A stretch of 64,000 nt of DNA from Roseburia sp. AF12-17LB (GCF_003479605.1 NZ_QUHR01000002.1:62001-126000), one strand, 5' to 3'; shown: positions 15,679-25,457, counted from the stretch's first letter. Notes: a model not told the origin generated them from the sequence alone. Program-made: numbers and translations.

Positions 15679-17358
15679 GTGGAAGTAAGTACAATAAACG
15701 CTGCGGTATTTGCTAAAATGTTTTTGGCCGGAGCAAAGAATCTCGAAGCAAAGAAAGAGTGGATTAACGAACTGAATGTTTTCCCTGTACCGGATGGAGA
15801 TACAGGAACCAATATGTCTATGACAATTATGTCAGCAGCAAAGGCAGTAAGCGAGCTTGAAAATCCGACCATGAAGGAACTTGCAAAGGCAATTTCATCG
15901 GGTTCATTAAGAGGAGCAAGAGGAAACTCAGGAGTTATCCTTTCCCAGTTATTCCGTGGATTTACCAAGGTGATTGCAGAATATGATGAGCTTGATGTAG
16001 TGATTCTGACAGAAGCTATGCAGAAGGCTGTTGAGACTGCATATAAGGCAGTTATGAAACCAAAGGAAGGAACGATTCTTACTGTTGCTAAGGGGGCAGC
16101 CAACAAAGCATTAGAACTTTGTGATGATACCGATGATATTGTATTCTTTGTAGATGAAGTTATTAAAGAAGCAGACCATGTGTTAAGCAAGACACCGGAT
16201 ATGCTTCCTGTATTAAAACAGGCTGGCGTAGTAGATTCCGGCGGACAGGGACTGGTTCAGGTATTAAAGGGCGGTTATGATTCCCTGATTGGCAAAGAAA
16301 TTGATTACAGCATTGAAGGTTCTGCAGCATCTCCAGGTGTTATGAAGATTACTGCTGAGACAGAAGCTGATATTAAGTTTGGTTATTGTACCGAATTTAT
16401 CATTGTATTAAATCAGCCATTAACAGAGAAGCAGGAGCATGAATATAAAAACTTCTTAGAGTCCATTGGTGATTCTATCGTTGTTGTGGCAGATGATGAG
16501 ATTGTGAAAACCCATGTACATACCAATGACCCTGGTCTTGCCATCCAGGAAGCATTGAAACATGGTTCATTAAGCAAAATCAAGATTGATAATATGCGTG
16601 AAGAGCATCAGGAAAAATTAATCAAGGATGCTGAGAAACTCGCAAAAGAGCAGAAAGAGGAAGAAACCAAAAAAGAAGAAAAGGCAGAGGAACCAAGAAA
16701 AGAAATGGGCTTCATTTCCGTATCCATTGGTGCCGGTGTCAATGAAATCTTCAACGGACTTGGAGTGGATTATATCATCGAAGGTGGTCAGACCATGAAC
16801 CCAAGTACCGAGGATATGTTAAATGCCATCGACCATGTGAATGCAGATAACATCTTTATTCTTCCGAATAATAAGAATATTGTACTGGCTGCAAATCAGG
16901 CAGCATCTTTAGTAGAAGATAAGAAGATTATTGTTATTCCAACCAAGACAATTCCACAGGGAATTACAGCACTGATTAACTTTATTCCGGATCAGTCGGC
17001 AGAGGAAAATGCAGAACGTATGACCGAGGAATTAGAAAATGTAAAGACCGGTCAGGTAACTTATGCAGTTCGTGATACTGTAATCGATGACAAAGAGATT
17101 AAACAGGGCGATTATATGGGAATTGGCGACAAGAGCATCCTTGCTGTTGGTAAGGATATCAAGAGCACTACAGAAGATATGGTTGCTGAGATGGTAGATG
17201 AAGAATCTGCGATTATCTGTATCTATTATGGTGAAGAAGTAACAGAAGAAGATGCCAATGCATTAGGTGCTGCTTTAGAAGAGAAGTATCCGGAGGTAGA
17301 AGTGGAGATTCACTTTGGCGGACAGCCAATTTACTATTATGTAATATCAGTAGAGTAA
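15679..17358 (+). CDS. DAK2 domain protein, FakA/YloV-like kinase
   Basis: 559 residues, GTG start with AAGGAGG nine bases upstream. The N-terminal DhaL domain (residues 1-200) carries VPDGDTGTNM for Mg-ATP binding and GSLRGARGNSGVILSQLFRG; a middle FakA domain follows an acidic Lys/Glu linker near 315-340, and the C-terminal DegV-like region ends in EVEIHFGGQPIYYYVIS. In S. aureus the homologue FakA phosphorylates fatty acids held by FakB proteins so that exogenous or recycled acyl chains enter phospholipid synthesis. No FakB (DegV) gene is in this window. Confidence 0.92.
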   Translation: MEVSTINAAVFAKMFLAGAKNLEAKKEWINELNVFPVPDGDTGTNMSMTIMSAAKAVSELENPTMKELAKAISSGSLRGARGNSGVILSQLFRGFTKVIAEYDELDVVILTEAMQKAVETAYKAVMKPKEGTILTVAKGAANKALELCDDTDDIVFFVDEVIKEADHVLSKTPDMLPVLKQAGVVDSGGQGLVQVLKGGYDSLIGKEIDYSIEGSAASPGVMKITAETEADIKFGYCTEFIIVLNQPLTEKQEHEYKNFLESIGDSIVVVADDEIVKTHVHTNDPGLAIQEALKHGSLSKIKIDNMREEHQEKLIKDAEKLAKEQKEEETKKEEKAEEPRKEMGFISVSIGAGVNEIFNGLGVDYIIEGGQTMNPSTEDMLNAIDHVNADNIFILPNNKNIVLAANQAASLVEDKKIIVIPTKTIPQGITALINFIPDQSAEENAERMTEELENVKTGQVTYAVRDTVIDDKEIKQGDYMGIGDKSILAVGKDIKSTTEDMVAEMVDEESAIICIYYGEEVTEEDANALGAALEEKYPEVEVEIHFGGQPIYYYVISVE

Positions 17359-17369
17359 CAGGAGTGTTT

Positions 17370-19430
17370 ATGGACAGAAATGCACCCATTCAGGAATTGA
17401 ATGGAGTTGGACCAAAAACTGAAAAAATATTGCAAAAACTTGGAGTATATACCGTTGGGGATATACTCCTTGCTTTTCCAAGGGATTATAAGCAGATGCC
17501 GGAGCCGGAGCATATCAGTGTGGCAGAGCCGGAGAAAGTCTATGCTTTTCATGTACGGCTGTGTTCTTCTCCGGTAACAAGAAGTACCAGAGCCATGCAG
17601 ATATCTACTGCACAGTTTAGCGATGGAACAGGGAAAGTAGAGGCGGTCTGGTTTCGGATGCCCTATATCTGTAATCAGCTGAACCGGGAACCGGAAGTAA
17701 TATTATATGGAAAGCTGACCTTAAAAAATAAGAAATATGTCATGGAACAGCCGGCAGTGTGGAAGCCGGATGAATACAGGAAAATGCAGATATCACTTCA
17801 GCCGGTATATCCGCTGACTAAGGGCATATCCAGCAAGCAGTTTGGTAAGCTTGTACGTACAGCCCTTGACAGTGTAAAAGAAGATGGTGAATATATTCCG
17901 GAAGAAATCTTAGCCCGCCATCAGTTTATGGGATTGAGAGAGGCATTGGAAAAAGTGCATTTTCCAACAGATTTAGAAGAACTGACCGGAGCAAGAAAAC
18001 GTCTTGCTTTTGACGAATTTTTCTTATTTCTGCTGCAGATACAGCGGTTTAAGGAACATCACGAGCAGACGCCGAATGGATTTCCGGTAGTAAGGGATGA
18101 ATTTATTGAGGTGGTGGCAGAACAGCTTCCGTTTCCACTGACAAATGCCCAGAAGAAAACACTGGCAGATCTGGAAAAAGATATATACAGTCCTTATGCC
18201 ATGCAGCGGCTGATACAGGGGGATGTAGGCTCCGGTAAGACTATTCTTGCATTTCTTATTATGGCAAAATTTGCCCATGAAGGTTATCAGACTGCTATTA
18301 TGGCACCAACCGAGGTTCTGGCAAGACAGCATTATGAGACCTTTCAGGAATGGATTGCTATGTTTGAACTGGACTTTCCTGTTATTCTTCTTACCGGTTC
18401 GTTGACCGCAAAGGAAAAACGTGAAGCATATGCGAGAATGGAAACAGAACAGAATGCCATGATAATTGGAACCCATGCATTGATACAGGAAAAGGCACTT
18501 TATCAGAAGCTGGCGCTGGTAGTAACGGATGAACAGCATCGTTTTGGGGTAAGACAGAGGGAGACGCTGGCAGATAAGAGCAGCCGGCTGCCACATGTAC
18601 TGGTTATGAGTGCGACTCCGATTCCGCGGACCCTTGCAATAATTCTTTACGGAGATCTGGACATCTCGGTAGTAGATGAGCTTCCGGCAGAACGTCTTCC
18701 GGTCAAAAATTGTGTCGTTGGACCGAAAATGCGGGAGAAATCCTGGAATTTTATTTTAGATGAAGTTCAAAAAGGACATCAGGCATATATCATCTGTCCT
18801 CTGGTAGAAGCCAATGAGGAATTGGAATTGCAGGATGTTACTTCATATGTAAAGAAATTAGAACAATATTATGGAGACAGAATCAGCGTAGGATTACTTC
18901 ATGGAAAAATGCGCCCGGCAGAAAAGAATAAAGTAATGGAAGCCTTTGTCACTGGTGAAATCCAGGTTCTGGTTTCTACAACGGTAGTGGAAGTAGGTGT
19001 GAATGTGCCGAATGCCACTGTTATGATGATTGAGGATGCACAGCGTTTCGGGCTGGCACAGCTCCATCAGCTGCGGGGACGTGTCGGAAGAGGAAATGCA
19101 CAATCCTATTGTATTCTTATGAATTCTTCCAATGGAAAGAATGCCAAAGAGAGATTGAATATTCTGGCGGGCTCTAATGATGGATTCTATATTGCCAGTG
19201 AAGATTTGAAAATGCGTGGACCAGGAGATTTCTTCGGGGTACGTCAGAGTGGTTTAATGGAATTTAAAATTGCAGATGTCTTTTCGGATGCCGATATGCT
19301 TTCTATTGCATCCGAAGAAGCAAAAGAATATGTCGAAAAGTGTAACTTAAACGATTGCGAAAAAGACATGAGACTTGAAACAACACTGAAAAATGCGTAC
19401 AAAATGACAGAATACAGCACAAATATTTAG
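17370..19430 (+). CDS. recG: ATP-dependent DNA helicase RecG
   Basis: 686 residues from the ATG at 17370, five bases after AGGAG; the GTG six bases earlier is too close to that site. N-terminal wedge/OB domain includes the NGVGPKTEKILQKLGV hairpin, then two RecA-like motor domains: Walker A GDVGSGKT near residue 290, the DEQH box in VVTDEQHRFG near 388, motif III MSATPIPRTLA, and motif VI QLRGRVGRG near 570. RecG regresses stalled forks and processes recombination intermediates. Third gene of the asp23-dak2-recG block; no serine dehydratase genes are inserted, unlike B. subtilis. Confidence 0.97.
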   Translation: MDRNAPIQELNGVGPKTEKILQKLGVYTVGDILLAFPRDYKQMPEPEHISVAEPEKVYAFHVRLCSSPVTRSTRAMQISTAQFSDGTGKVEAVWFRMPYICNQLNREPEVILYGKLTLKNKKYVMEQPAVWKPDEYRKMQISLQPVYPLTKGISSKQFGKLVRTALDSVKEDGEYIPEEILARHQFMGLREALEKVHFPTDLEELTGARKRLAFDEFFLFLLQIQRFKEHHEQTPNGFPVVRDEFIEVVAEQLPFPLTNAQKKTLADLEKDIYSPYAMQRLIQGDVGSGKTILAFLIMAKFAHEGYQTAIMAPTEVLARQHYETFQEWIAMFELDFPVILLTGSLTAKEKREAYARMETEQNAMIIGTHALIQEKALYQKLALVVTDEQHRFGVRQRETLADKSSRLPHVLVMSATPIPRTLAIILYGDLDISVVDELPAERLPVKNCVVGPKMREKSWNFILDEVQKGHQAYIICPLVEANEELELQDVTSYVKKLEQYYGDRISVGLLHGKMRPAEKNKVMEAFVTGEIQVLVSTTVVEVGVNVPNATVMMIEDAQRFGLAQLHQLRGRVGRGNAQSYCILMNSSNGKNAKERLNILAGSNDGFYIASEDLKMRGPGDFFGVRQSGLMEFKIADVFSDADMLSIASEEAKEYVEKCNLNDCEKDMRLETTLKNAYKMTEYSTNI

Positions 19431-19500
19431 AAAGTTTCGAAAAATTAAGGAATAATTTGTGAAAAGTTTACGAAAATTAACGCAAAATCCCTCGTTTTTA

Positions 19501-19529
19501 TTGCTAAAGTGCCTAAATGTTGATACAAT
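19501..19529 (+). promoter_or_regulatory. Candidate promoter for the chemoreceptor gene
   Basis: TTGCTA at 19501-19506 and TACAAT at 19524-19529 with a 17-base spacer, 45 bases before the ATG. No convincing sigma-D (motility) promoter was seen in the 143-base gap. Confidence 0.45.
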
Positions 19530-19573
19530 AAGTACAAAATTACAATTTAGTGAAGGCGGGGGGATATATTTTT

Positions 19574-21640
19574 ATGGCTAAGAAGAAAAAAGGGAAGAAA
19601 ATTAGCACGAAAATGTTAAGTGCAATGCTCCCGGTACTGATTCTTGGTATGGCTGTATTAGGGGCAGTCAGTGTATTTTCCAGTAAGCAGATTATTGACG
19701 ATGAGATTGGGAAGGAAATGACGCTGAGTCTGGAAAACGAGAAGACAGAGGTAGAGTCACAGATGCAGTCTGCGGCAAGCCTTGCAAAACATATGGCTGG
19801 AATTGTTGGGATTACTTATGAAAATGAGGAACTGCTGGCATATGTTAATTTCTTAAATACCATGATTTATGAGGAGGATTTTATTTATGGTGCCGGAATT
19901 TATTTTGCACCGAATAAGTATGACTCCAAACAACGTTTTGTAGGACCTTATGTATACAAGGATGGAGATACGCCGATTCTGACTTATGACAGGAGCCAGT
20001 CCTCTTATGATTATGTAAGCAGGGATTTCTACAAGATTGTTTCGAATGGCGAAACAGAACCGAAGTTTACAAAGGCATATCATGATGAGGTTTTAGACTG
20101 TGATATGGTAAACTGTTCTGCACCGATGTATAATGCAGATGGAACTTATATGGGATGCGTAACTGTTGATATTACGCTGGATGAGATTCAGAATCTGGTC
20201 AGCCAGATGTCAGTAGGAAAAACAGGAAAAGCATTTCTGATTTCATCGGATGGAACCTATCTTTATACACAGGATTCCGGTAAAATCATGAATGAGAAAA
20301 TAACGGATTCTAAAAATAGTTCTCTTGCTAAAGTAGGAACAAAAATGTTAGATTCTGATAGTGGAAAAGCCTGCTTTACAGAAGGGATTACCGGATATAC
20401 AGTATATTATGAGACAATTCCGGATCTGGACTGGAAACTTGGAATTGCGATTGAAAATTCAGAACTGAATGCACCGGTTATCAGCCTTGGGATTAAGTTG
20501 GCAATCATTGCGGCAGTGATTCTTATTATTATGATACTTGTGATTTTATCACAGGTAAAATCAGTTTCCAGACAGATTAATAGAGTTAAGAACTTTGCTG
20601 TACAGCTGGCAGAGGGTAACTTTAAAGTACAGTCGCTTGAGAGCAGACGCAGTGATGAACTGGGAGCAATGGGACAGTCTTTAAATGAAATGTATGGAAA
20701 TAATAAGGACATGATTTCAAAAATCAGTGGTCATGCAAAACTTCTGAGTGATTCCAGCATTGAACTGAAGCGTTCGGTAGAGGAATTAAAGAAGGATTAT
20801 GAGATGATAGAGTCACTGATGAATCAGGTTAATTCCGATATGACTTCCTCCAGCGCAGCGACGGAAGAAGTAAATGCTGCAGTAGAGGAAGTGAATTCCT
20901 CTGTTAATATGCTGGCTTCTGAGACAGAAAAGAGTCTGGAACTGGCAGGAGAAATTAAGAAGCGTGCAAATGGAATTGAAGATACCAGCCGCAGTGCTTA
21001 TGAACTTGCCAATAAGCTTGCAGCGCAGAACAGAGCTGGTCTGGAGGAGAGTATTAAGAATGCAGATGTTGTAAAATCCATTGGCGCATTGGCAGAAGTG
21101 ATTTCCGAAATCGCAGATCAGATTAACTTACTGTCCTTAAATGCTTCCATTGAGGCCGCCCGGGCAGGAGAACAGGGAAAGGGATTTGCAGTTGTTGCCG
21201 GAGAAATTGGCAATCTGGCAGGTGAGACTACAGCTGCAGTTAATAAGATTAAAGAAACAATTGGCGAAGTAGAACATGCCTTTAGCGGAATTGTGGAACA
21301 GTCACAGTCTATGTTAAACTTCGTGACAGATACGGTCGCACCGGACTACGATACTTTCGTCAATGTAGCACAGCAGTATGGAGATGATGCCCAGGCAATT
21401 GAAAAATTTTCCAATGATATTGCCCGGATGGCAACAAATATTGAGACAATCATTCACGAGGTCAGCCAGGCAGTGTCCAGTGTGGCGGAATCTTCCCAGA
21501 ATACAGTGGATAATAGTGGACAGATTATGCAGTCTGTAAATTCAGTATCTGCAGTTGTTGGAGAGGTGTCTGAAATGTCTTCCCAGCAGGAAAAGATTGC
21601 CGGAGAATTAAAAGAGGTTGTCGGAAAATTCGTATTGTAA
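19574..21640 (+). CDS. Methyl-accepting chemotaxis protein with dCache sensor
   Basis: 688 residues from the ATG at 19574; a GTG start at 19550 is possible but would sit over the AAGGCGGGGGG site. Basic N-terminal tail, membrane helix at about 17-37, extracellular ligand-binding region of about 265 residues with dCache-like segments (GAGIYFAPNKYDS; SAPMYNADGTYMGCVTVDITLDE; GKTGKAFLISSDGTYLY), second helix near 310-330, HAMP, and a cytoplasmic signalling coiled coil with hairpin tip INLLSLNASIEAARAGEQGK. It senses an unknown small molecule and controls CheA. No che or fla genes are nearby, so the rest of the pathway is elsewhere. Confidence 0.93.
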   Translation: MAKKKKGKKISTKMLSAMLPVLILGMAVLGAVSVFSSKQIIDDEIGKEMTLSLENEKTEVESQMQSAASLAKHMAGIVGITYENEELLAYVNFLNTMIYEEDFIYGAGIYFAPNKYDSKQRFVGPYVYKDGDTPILTYDRSQSSYDYVSRDFYKIVSNGETEPKFTKAYHDEVLDCDMVNCSAPMYNADGTYMGCVTVDITLDEIQNLVSQMSVGKTGKAFLISSDGTYLYTQDSGKIMNEKITDSKNSSLAKVGTKMLDSDSGKACFTEGITGYTVYYETIPDLDWKLGIAIENSELNAPVISLGIKLAIIAAVILIIMILVILSQVKSVSRQINRVKNFAVQLAEGNFKVQSLESRRSDELGAMGQSLNEMYGNNKDMISKISGHAKLLSDSSIELKRSVEELKKDYEMIESLMNQVNSDMTSSSAATEEVNAAVEEVNSSVNMLASETEKSLELAGEIKKRANGIEDTSRSAYELANKLAAQNRAGLEESIKNADVVKSIGALAEVISEIADQINLLSLNASIEAARAGEQGKGFAVVAGEIGNLAGETTAAVNKIKETIGEVEHAFSGIVEQSQSMLNFVTDTVAPDYDTFVNVAQQYGDDAQAIEKFSNDIARMATNIETIIHEVSQAVSSVAESSQNTVDNSGQIMQSVNSVSAVVGEVSEMSSQQEKIAGELKEVVGKFVL

Positions 21641-21703
21641 TAAGTGTTACTGCATGTGTCATGATAGAAAAATGATATAGAAAGAAAAGGGGGAACCTGA
21701 GAA

Positions 21704-21737
21704 AGAGGCTGTTCACCGATTCCGGTGGACAGCCTCT
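21704..21737. terminator. Bidirectional hairpin between the convergent chemoreceptor and SASP genes
   Basis: A 15-bp stem (21704-21718 with 21723-21737; one G-U/mismatch pair) around ATTC. The flanking U runs are poor on both strands, but its position between two converging genes supports a termination role. Confidence 0.6.
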
Positions 21738-21770
21738 TCTGACATCTAAGCGGGCAATGAAAAAGATGTG

Positions 21771-21974
21771 TTAACGTTCAGCCATCTGCTTTTCCTGCGC
21801 CTCAATCATTTTCTTTACCATATAACCGCCTACGGAACCATTCTGATGGGAAGTTAAATCCCCATTATATCCCTCAGACAGTGGTACACCTAACTCACTT
21901 GCAACTTCGAATTTGAAACGGTTTAATGCACTTTGTGCTTCTGGAACAGAAGATTTTTTCGAACGATTAGACAT
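21771..21974 (-). CDS. Alpha/beta-type small acid-soluble spore protein
   Basis: 67 residues from the ATG at 21974-21972, with AGGAGGA upstream; a longer frame starts seven codons earlier. The sequence PEAQSALNRFKFEVASELGV carries the spore-protease (GPR) cleavage region, and NGSVGGYMVKKMIEAQE is the conserved DNA-binding C-terminal helix. These proteins coat and protect DNA in the dormant spore and are degraded at germination. Monocistronic, as SASP genes usually are. It marks the organism as a spore former. Confidence 0.95.
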   Translation of the reverse strand: MSNRSKKSSVPEAQSALNRFKFEVASELGVPLSEGYNGDLTSHQNGSVGGYMVKKMIEAQEKQMAER

Positions 21975-22022
21975 AGTAAATTTCCTCCTTAGCATTTGTA
22001 TATAACCGAATGGTTACAATAC

Positions 22023-22051
22023 TAGTATCTACCGATAAAAAAGGATAATAC
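22023..22051 (-). promoter_or_regulatory. Possible sigma-G-type promoter for the SASP gene
   Basis: On the - strand GTATT (22051-22047) and GATACTA (22029-22023) are 17 bases apart, 49 bases upstream of the SASP ATG. They resemble the forespore consensus (GHATR, CATACTA) with one mismatch each. Expected biologically but weak as sequence evidence. Confidence 0.35.
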
Positions 22052-22092
22052 TAATAAATATTCACTTTTTTGGAATAATCTTGAAAAAGCTC

Positions 22093-22122
22093 TTGACACA
22101 TACAAGTATAATTGTATACAAT
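22093..22122 (+). promoter_or_regulatory. Promoter of the citrate-synthase/gntR/icd operon
   Basis: A perfect -35 TTGACA at 22093-22098. The -10 is either TATACA at 22115-22120 (16-base spacer) or TACAAT at 22117-22122 (18-base spacer). Both sit inside the palindromic operator candidate, so binding there would block RNA polymerase. Confidence 0.65.
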
Positions 22123-22125
22123 TAT
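22108..22125. promoter_or_regulatory. 18-bp perfect palindrome over the -10, candidate GntR/FCD operator
   Basis: ATAATTGTATACAATTAT is fully self-complementary. Its core TTGTATACAA resembles the TnGTnnnACnA operators of FadR/FCD-type GntR repressors, and the second gene of this operon is such a regulator. Negative autoregulation is inferred. Confidence 0.6.
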
Positions 22126-22160
22126 TCAAGAATATTTGTGAATCAAAAGGAGTGTGTTCC

Positions 22161-23543
22161 ATGAGAGAAGTCGTTATGAATGAAAAAACTAATCTATTAC
22201 AGTTGGAAGAGCATTTTTATCAGCTTGTAGATGTTGAGGAACCAAATGTATTCCGCAATCTTTTTCCATATGAGGAAATTCCGAAAATTGCATTTAATGA
22301 CAGAATCGTTCCGCATAATATGCCGGAGGATATCTGGATTACTGATACAACATTCCGTGATGGTCAGCAGTCAAGAGCACCATATACCACAGAACAGATT
22401 GTAACCATCTATGATTACTTACATAAATTAGGCGGACCAAAGGGTAAAATTCGTCAGAGCGAGTTCTTCTTATATAGCAAGAAGGATCGTGATGCCGTAT
22501 ATAAATGCTTAGAGCGTGGTTATAAATTCCCGGAAGTCACCAGCTGGATCCGTGCCAGCAAACAGGATTTCCAGCTGGTAAAAGATTTGGGACTGCGTGA
22601 AACCGGTATTTTGGTAAGCTGCTCCGATTATCATATTTTCTATAAAATGAAAATGACCAGAAGCGAAGTCATGAACCTTTACTTAAGTGTAATCCGTGAA
22701 TGCTTAGAGACCGGAATCAGCCCAAGATGTCATTTGGAGGATATTACACGTTCTGATATTTACGGATTTGTAATTCCGTTCTGCTTAGAGCTGATGAAGT
22801 TAATGAAAGAATACAATATTCCGATTAAGATTCGTGCCTGCGATACCATGGGATATGGTGTAAACTTCCCGGGAGCAGTAATTCCGCGAAGTGTACCGGG
22901 TATCATTTACGGACTTACCACACATGCAGGAGTTCCTTCTGAATTGATTGAATGGCATGGACACAACGATTTCTATAAAGCAGTCAATAACTCGACCACA
23001 GCATGGCTTTACGGTGCATCCGGCGTAAACTGTTCCTTATTTGGTATTGGTGAGAGAACCGGTAACACACCTCTGGAAGCAATGGTATTTGAATATGCGC
23101 AGTTAAAGGGTACCCTGGATGGAATGGATACCAGAGTTATCACAGAACTGGCAGAATATTATGAGAAGGAATTGAATTATAAGGTTCCAAGCCGTACACC
23201 ATTTGTCGGAAGTAATTTTAACGTTACAAGAGCAGGTATCCATGCAGACGGACTTTTGAAAAATGAAGAAATTTATAACATTTTTGATACCGAAAAATTC
23301 TTAAATCGTCCGGCACTGGTATCTGTTTCCAATACATCAGGACTTGCTGGAATTGCACACTGGATTAATACCTATTACCGTCTCAGTGATGACCGTAAAG
23401 TAGATAAGAATTCAGAACTGGTAAAGACCATCAAACAGTGGGTAGACGAGCAGTATGATGAGGGACGTGTAACTGTAATTACAGATAACGAACTTGTAGT
23501 ACAGATAACTGACTGTTGTAAAAAACTCGGAATTGTATTATAA
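22161..23543 (+). CDS. Re-citrate synthase-like enzyme (homocitrate/isopropylmalate synthase superfamily)
   Basis: 460 residues from the ATG at 22161, with AGGAG eight bases upstream. A DRE-TIM metallolyase: the first strand has ITDTTFRDGQQ (residues 60-70) and the metal-binding WHGHNDF motif occurs near 260. The N-terminal extension with FPYEEIPKIAFNDRIVP and the LGGPKGKIRQSEFFLY segment fit, from memory of the family, the clostridial Re-citrate synthases (C. kluyveri type) better than leucine-pathway enzymes, and there is no LeuA regulatory domain. Co-transcription with isocitrate dehydrogenase supports acetyl-CoA + oxaloacetate to citrate as the reaction. Automated labels would likely say isopropylmalate or homocitrate synthase. 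Aconitase is not in the operon. Confidence 0.78.
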   Translation: MREVVMNEKTNLLQLEEHFYQLVDVEEPNVFRNLFPYEEIPKIAFNDRIVPHNMPEDIWITDTTFRDGQQSRAPYTTEQIVTIYDYLHKLGGPKGKIRQSEFFLYSKKDRDAVYKCLERGYKFPEVTSWIRASKQDFQLVKDLGLRETGILVSCSDYHIFYKMKMTRSEVMNLYLSVIRECLETGISPRCHLEDITRSDIYGFVIPFCLELMKLMKEYNIPIKIRACDTMGYGVNFPGAVIPRSVPGIIYGLTTHAGVPSELIEWHGHNDFYKAVNNSTTAWLYGASGVNCSLFGIGERTGNTPLEAMVFEYAQLKGTLDGMDTRVITELAEYYEKELNYKVPSRTPFVGSNFNVTRAGIHADGLLKNEEIYNIFDTEKFLNRPALVSVSNTSGLAGIAHWINTYYRLSDDRKVDKNSELVKTIKQWVDEQYDEGRVTVITDNELVVQITDCCKKLGIVL

Positions 23544-23560
23544 ATTAAGGAGGCTTTATC

Positions 23561-24220
23561 GTGGGCGAAGAAGGATATTCTTTAAGCGGAAGAGTATTTC
23601 ATACGATTCGTGAAAATATCTTATCCGGAAAATACAAGTGCGATGAAGAATTAAAAGAAAAAACCCTGGGTGATGAACTGGGTGTCAGCCGTACGCCGGT
23701 AAGAGAAGCCTTAAGGCAGCTTGAACTGGAAGGACTCGTCAGAATCATTCCAAACCGCGGAGCATTCGTAGAGGGAATTACGAAAGAAGACGTAAAAGAT
23801 ATCTATGAAATCCGTGCACGGCTGGAGGGACTTTGCACAAAGTGGGCGGCAGACAGAATTACCAAGGAGCAGATAGCGGAACTGGAAGAAAACATTTTTC
23901 TGGTGGAATTTCATGCTAAGAAGGAAAATTATGCACAGATATTGGAGCTGGATAATAAGTTTCATGAGGTGCTTTATGAAGCTTCCGGAAGCAAAATGTT
24001 AAAGCATGAATTGTCTGCATTTCATCATTATGTGGAAAGAGTTCGAAAAATCACTTTGTCAATGCCGGATCGTGTGGTAAAATCAAATGATGAACATAAA
24101 AAGATTGTAGAAGCATTGAAGCAGCACAATGCAAAAGAAGCAGAACTGCTTGCGACAAGCCATATGTTAAATACTATTGAAAATATGGATAATTATGGCT
24201 GGGACAATCTGCTGAAATAG
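23561..24220 (+). CDS. GntR-family transcriptional regulator, FCD subfamily
   Basis: 219 residues, GTG start with AAGGAGG upstream. N-terminal winged helix (LGDELGVSRTPVREALRQLE, about residues 37-56, then GLVRIIPNRGAFV) and a C-terminal all-helical FCD ligand-binding domain (EIRARLEGLCTKWAA; LDNKFHEVLYEASGS; DEHKKIVEAL) with the conserved Asp/His residues that hold a metal and carboxylate ligand. It sits between the citrate-synthase-like gene and icd, so its ligand is plausibly citrate or another TCA acid (inference). It probably represses its own operon through the palindrome at 22108-22125. Confidence 0.9.
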   Translation: MGEEGYSLSGRVFHTIRENILSGKYKCDEELKEKTLGDELGVSRTPVREALRQLELEGLVRIIPNRGAFVEGITKEDVKDIYEIRARLEGLCTKWAADRITKEQIAELEENIFLVEFHAKKENYAQILELDNKFHEVLYEASGSKMLKHELSAFHHYVERVRKITLSMPDRVVKSNDEHKKIVEALKQHNAKEAELLATSHMLNTIENMDNYGWDNLLK

Positions 24221-24238
24221 TAAATGGAGGATAGAAAG

Positions 24239-25447
24239 ATGGACAAAATTAAAATGACTACCCCTTTGGTTGAAATGGACGGAGACGAAATGACAAGAAT
24301 CCTTTGGAAAATGATTAAGGATGAACTGTTATTACCATTTATTGATTTGAACACAGAATATTATGACCTGGGTCTTGAACATCGTAATGAAACGGATGAC
24401 CAGGTAACTGTAGATTCTGCAAATGCAACAAAGAAATACGGTGTTGCAGTAAAATGTGCTACCATTACACCAAATGCAGCACGTATGACGGAGTACAACT
24501 TAAAGGAAATGTGGAAGAGTCCGAATGGAACTATCCGTGCAATGTTAGATGGAACGGTATTCCGTGCACCAATCGTTGTAAAGGGAATTGAGCCATGTGT
24601 TAAGAACTGGAAGAAACCGATTACCATTGCAAGACATGCTTACGGTGATGTATACAAGGCTTCTGAAATGAAGATTCCGGGACCGGGAAAATGTGAACTG
24701 GTTTATACAGCAGAGGACGGAACGGAAACAAGAGAGCTGATTCATAACTTTACCGGAGCAGGTGTTGTCCAGGGACAGCATAACTTAAATGATTCTATCG
24801 AAAGCTTTGCAAGAAGCTGCTTTAGCTATGCACTTTCTACCAGACAGGATTTATGGTTTGCAACCAAGGATACCATTTCCAAAAAATATGACCATACTTT
24901 CAAAGATATTTTCCAGGAAATCTTTGATGCGGAATATAAAGAAAAATTCGAAGAAGCAGGAATTACCTACTTCTATACCTTAATCGATGATGCGGTAGCC
25001 CGTGTGATGAAAGCAGAGGGCGGCTTTATCTGGGCATGTAAGAACTATGATGGAGATGTTATGAGTGATATGGTATCATCTGCATTTGGTTCCCTTGCCA
25101 TGATGACTTCCGTACTGGTATCACCGGCAGGATATTATGAATATGAAGCTGCACACGGAACAGTTCAGCGTCACTATTATAAACACCTCAAGGGAGAAGA
25201 AACATCCACTAACTCCGTAGCAACTATTTTTGCATGGACCGGAGCACTCCGTAAGAGAGGTGAATTAGATGGCAACCAGGAATTAAGCACATTTGCCGAC
25301 AAACTGGAAAAAGCCTGTGTAGACACGATTGAATCCGGAAAGATGACCAAAGACCTTGCACTGATTACTACAATTGAAAATCCGACTGTATTAAACAGTG
25401 AAGACTTTATCAAAGCAATCCGTGCCACATTAGAGAAAATGTTATAA
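24239..25447 (+). CDS. icd: NADP-dependent isocitrate dehydrogenase (type II, eukaryotic-like)
   Basis: 402 residues from the ATG at 24239; GGAGG at 24226-24230 overlaps and excludes the ATG at 24224. The start [38 protein letters not shown] and the [11 protein letters not shown] nucleotide-binding loop are those of homodimeric type II NADP-IDH, the form shared with eukaryotes, rather than the E. coli type. It makes 2-oxoglutarate and NADPH, feeding glutamate and, through ProBA, proline. Last gene of the operon; a terminator follows. Confidence 0.96.
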   Translation: MDKIKMTTPLVEMDGDEMTRILWKMIKDELLLPFIDLNTEYYDLGLEHRNETDDQVTVDSANATKKYGVAVKCATITPNAARMTEYNLKEMWKSPNGTIRAMLDGTVFRAPIVVKGIEPCVKNWKKPITIARHAYGDVYKASEMKIPGPGKCELVYTAEDGTETRELIHNFTGAGVVQGQHNLNDSIESFARSCFSYALSTRQDLWFATKDTISKKYDHTFKDIFQEIFDAEYKEKFEEAGITYFYTLIDDAVARVMKAEGGFIWACKNYDGDVMSDMVSSAFGSLAMMTSVLVSPAGYYEYEAAHGTVQRHYYKHLKGEETSTNSVATIFAWTGALRKRGELDGNQELSTFADKLEKACVDTIESGKMTKDLALITTIENPTVLNSEDFIKAIRATLEKML

Positions 25448-25457
25448 ATTTTATACT

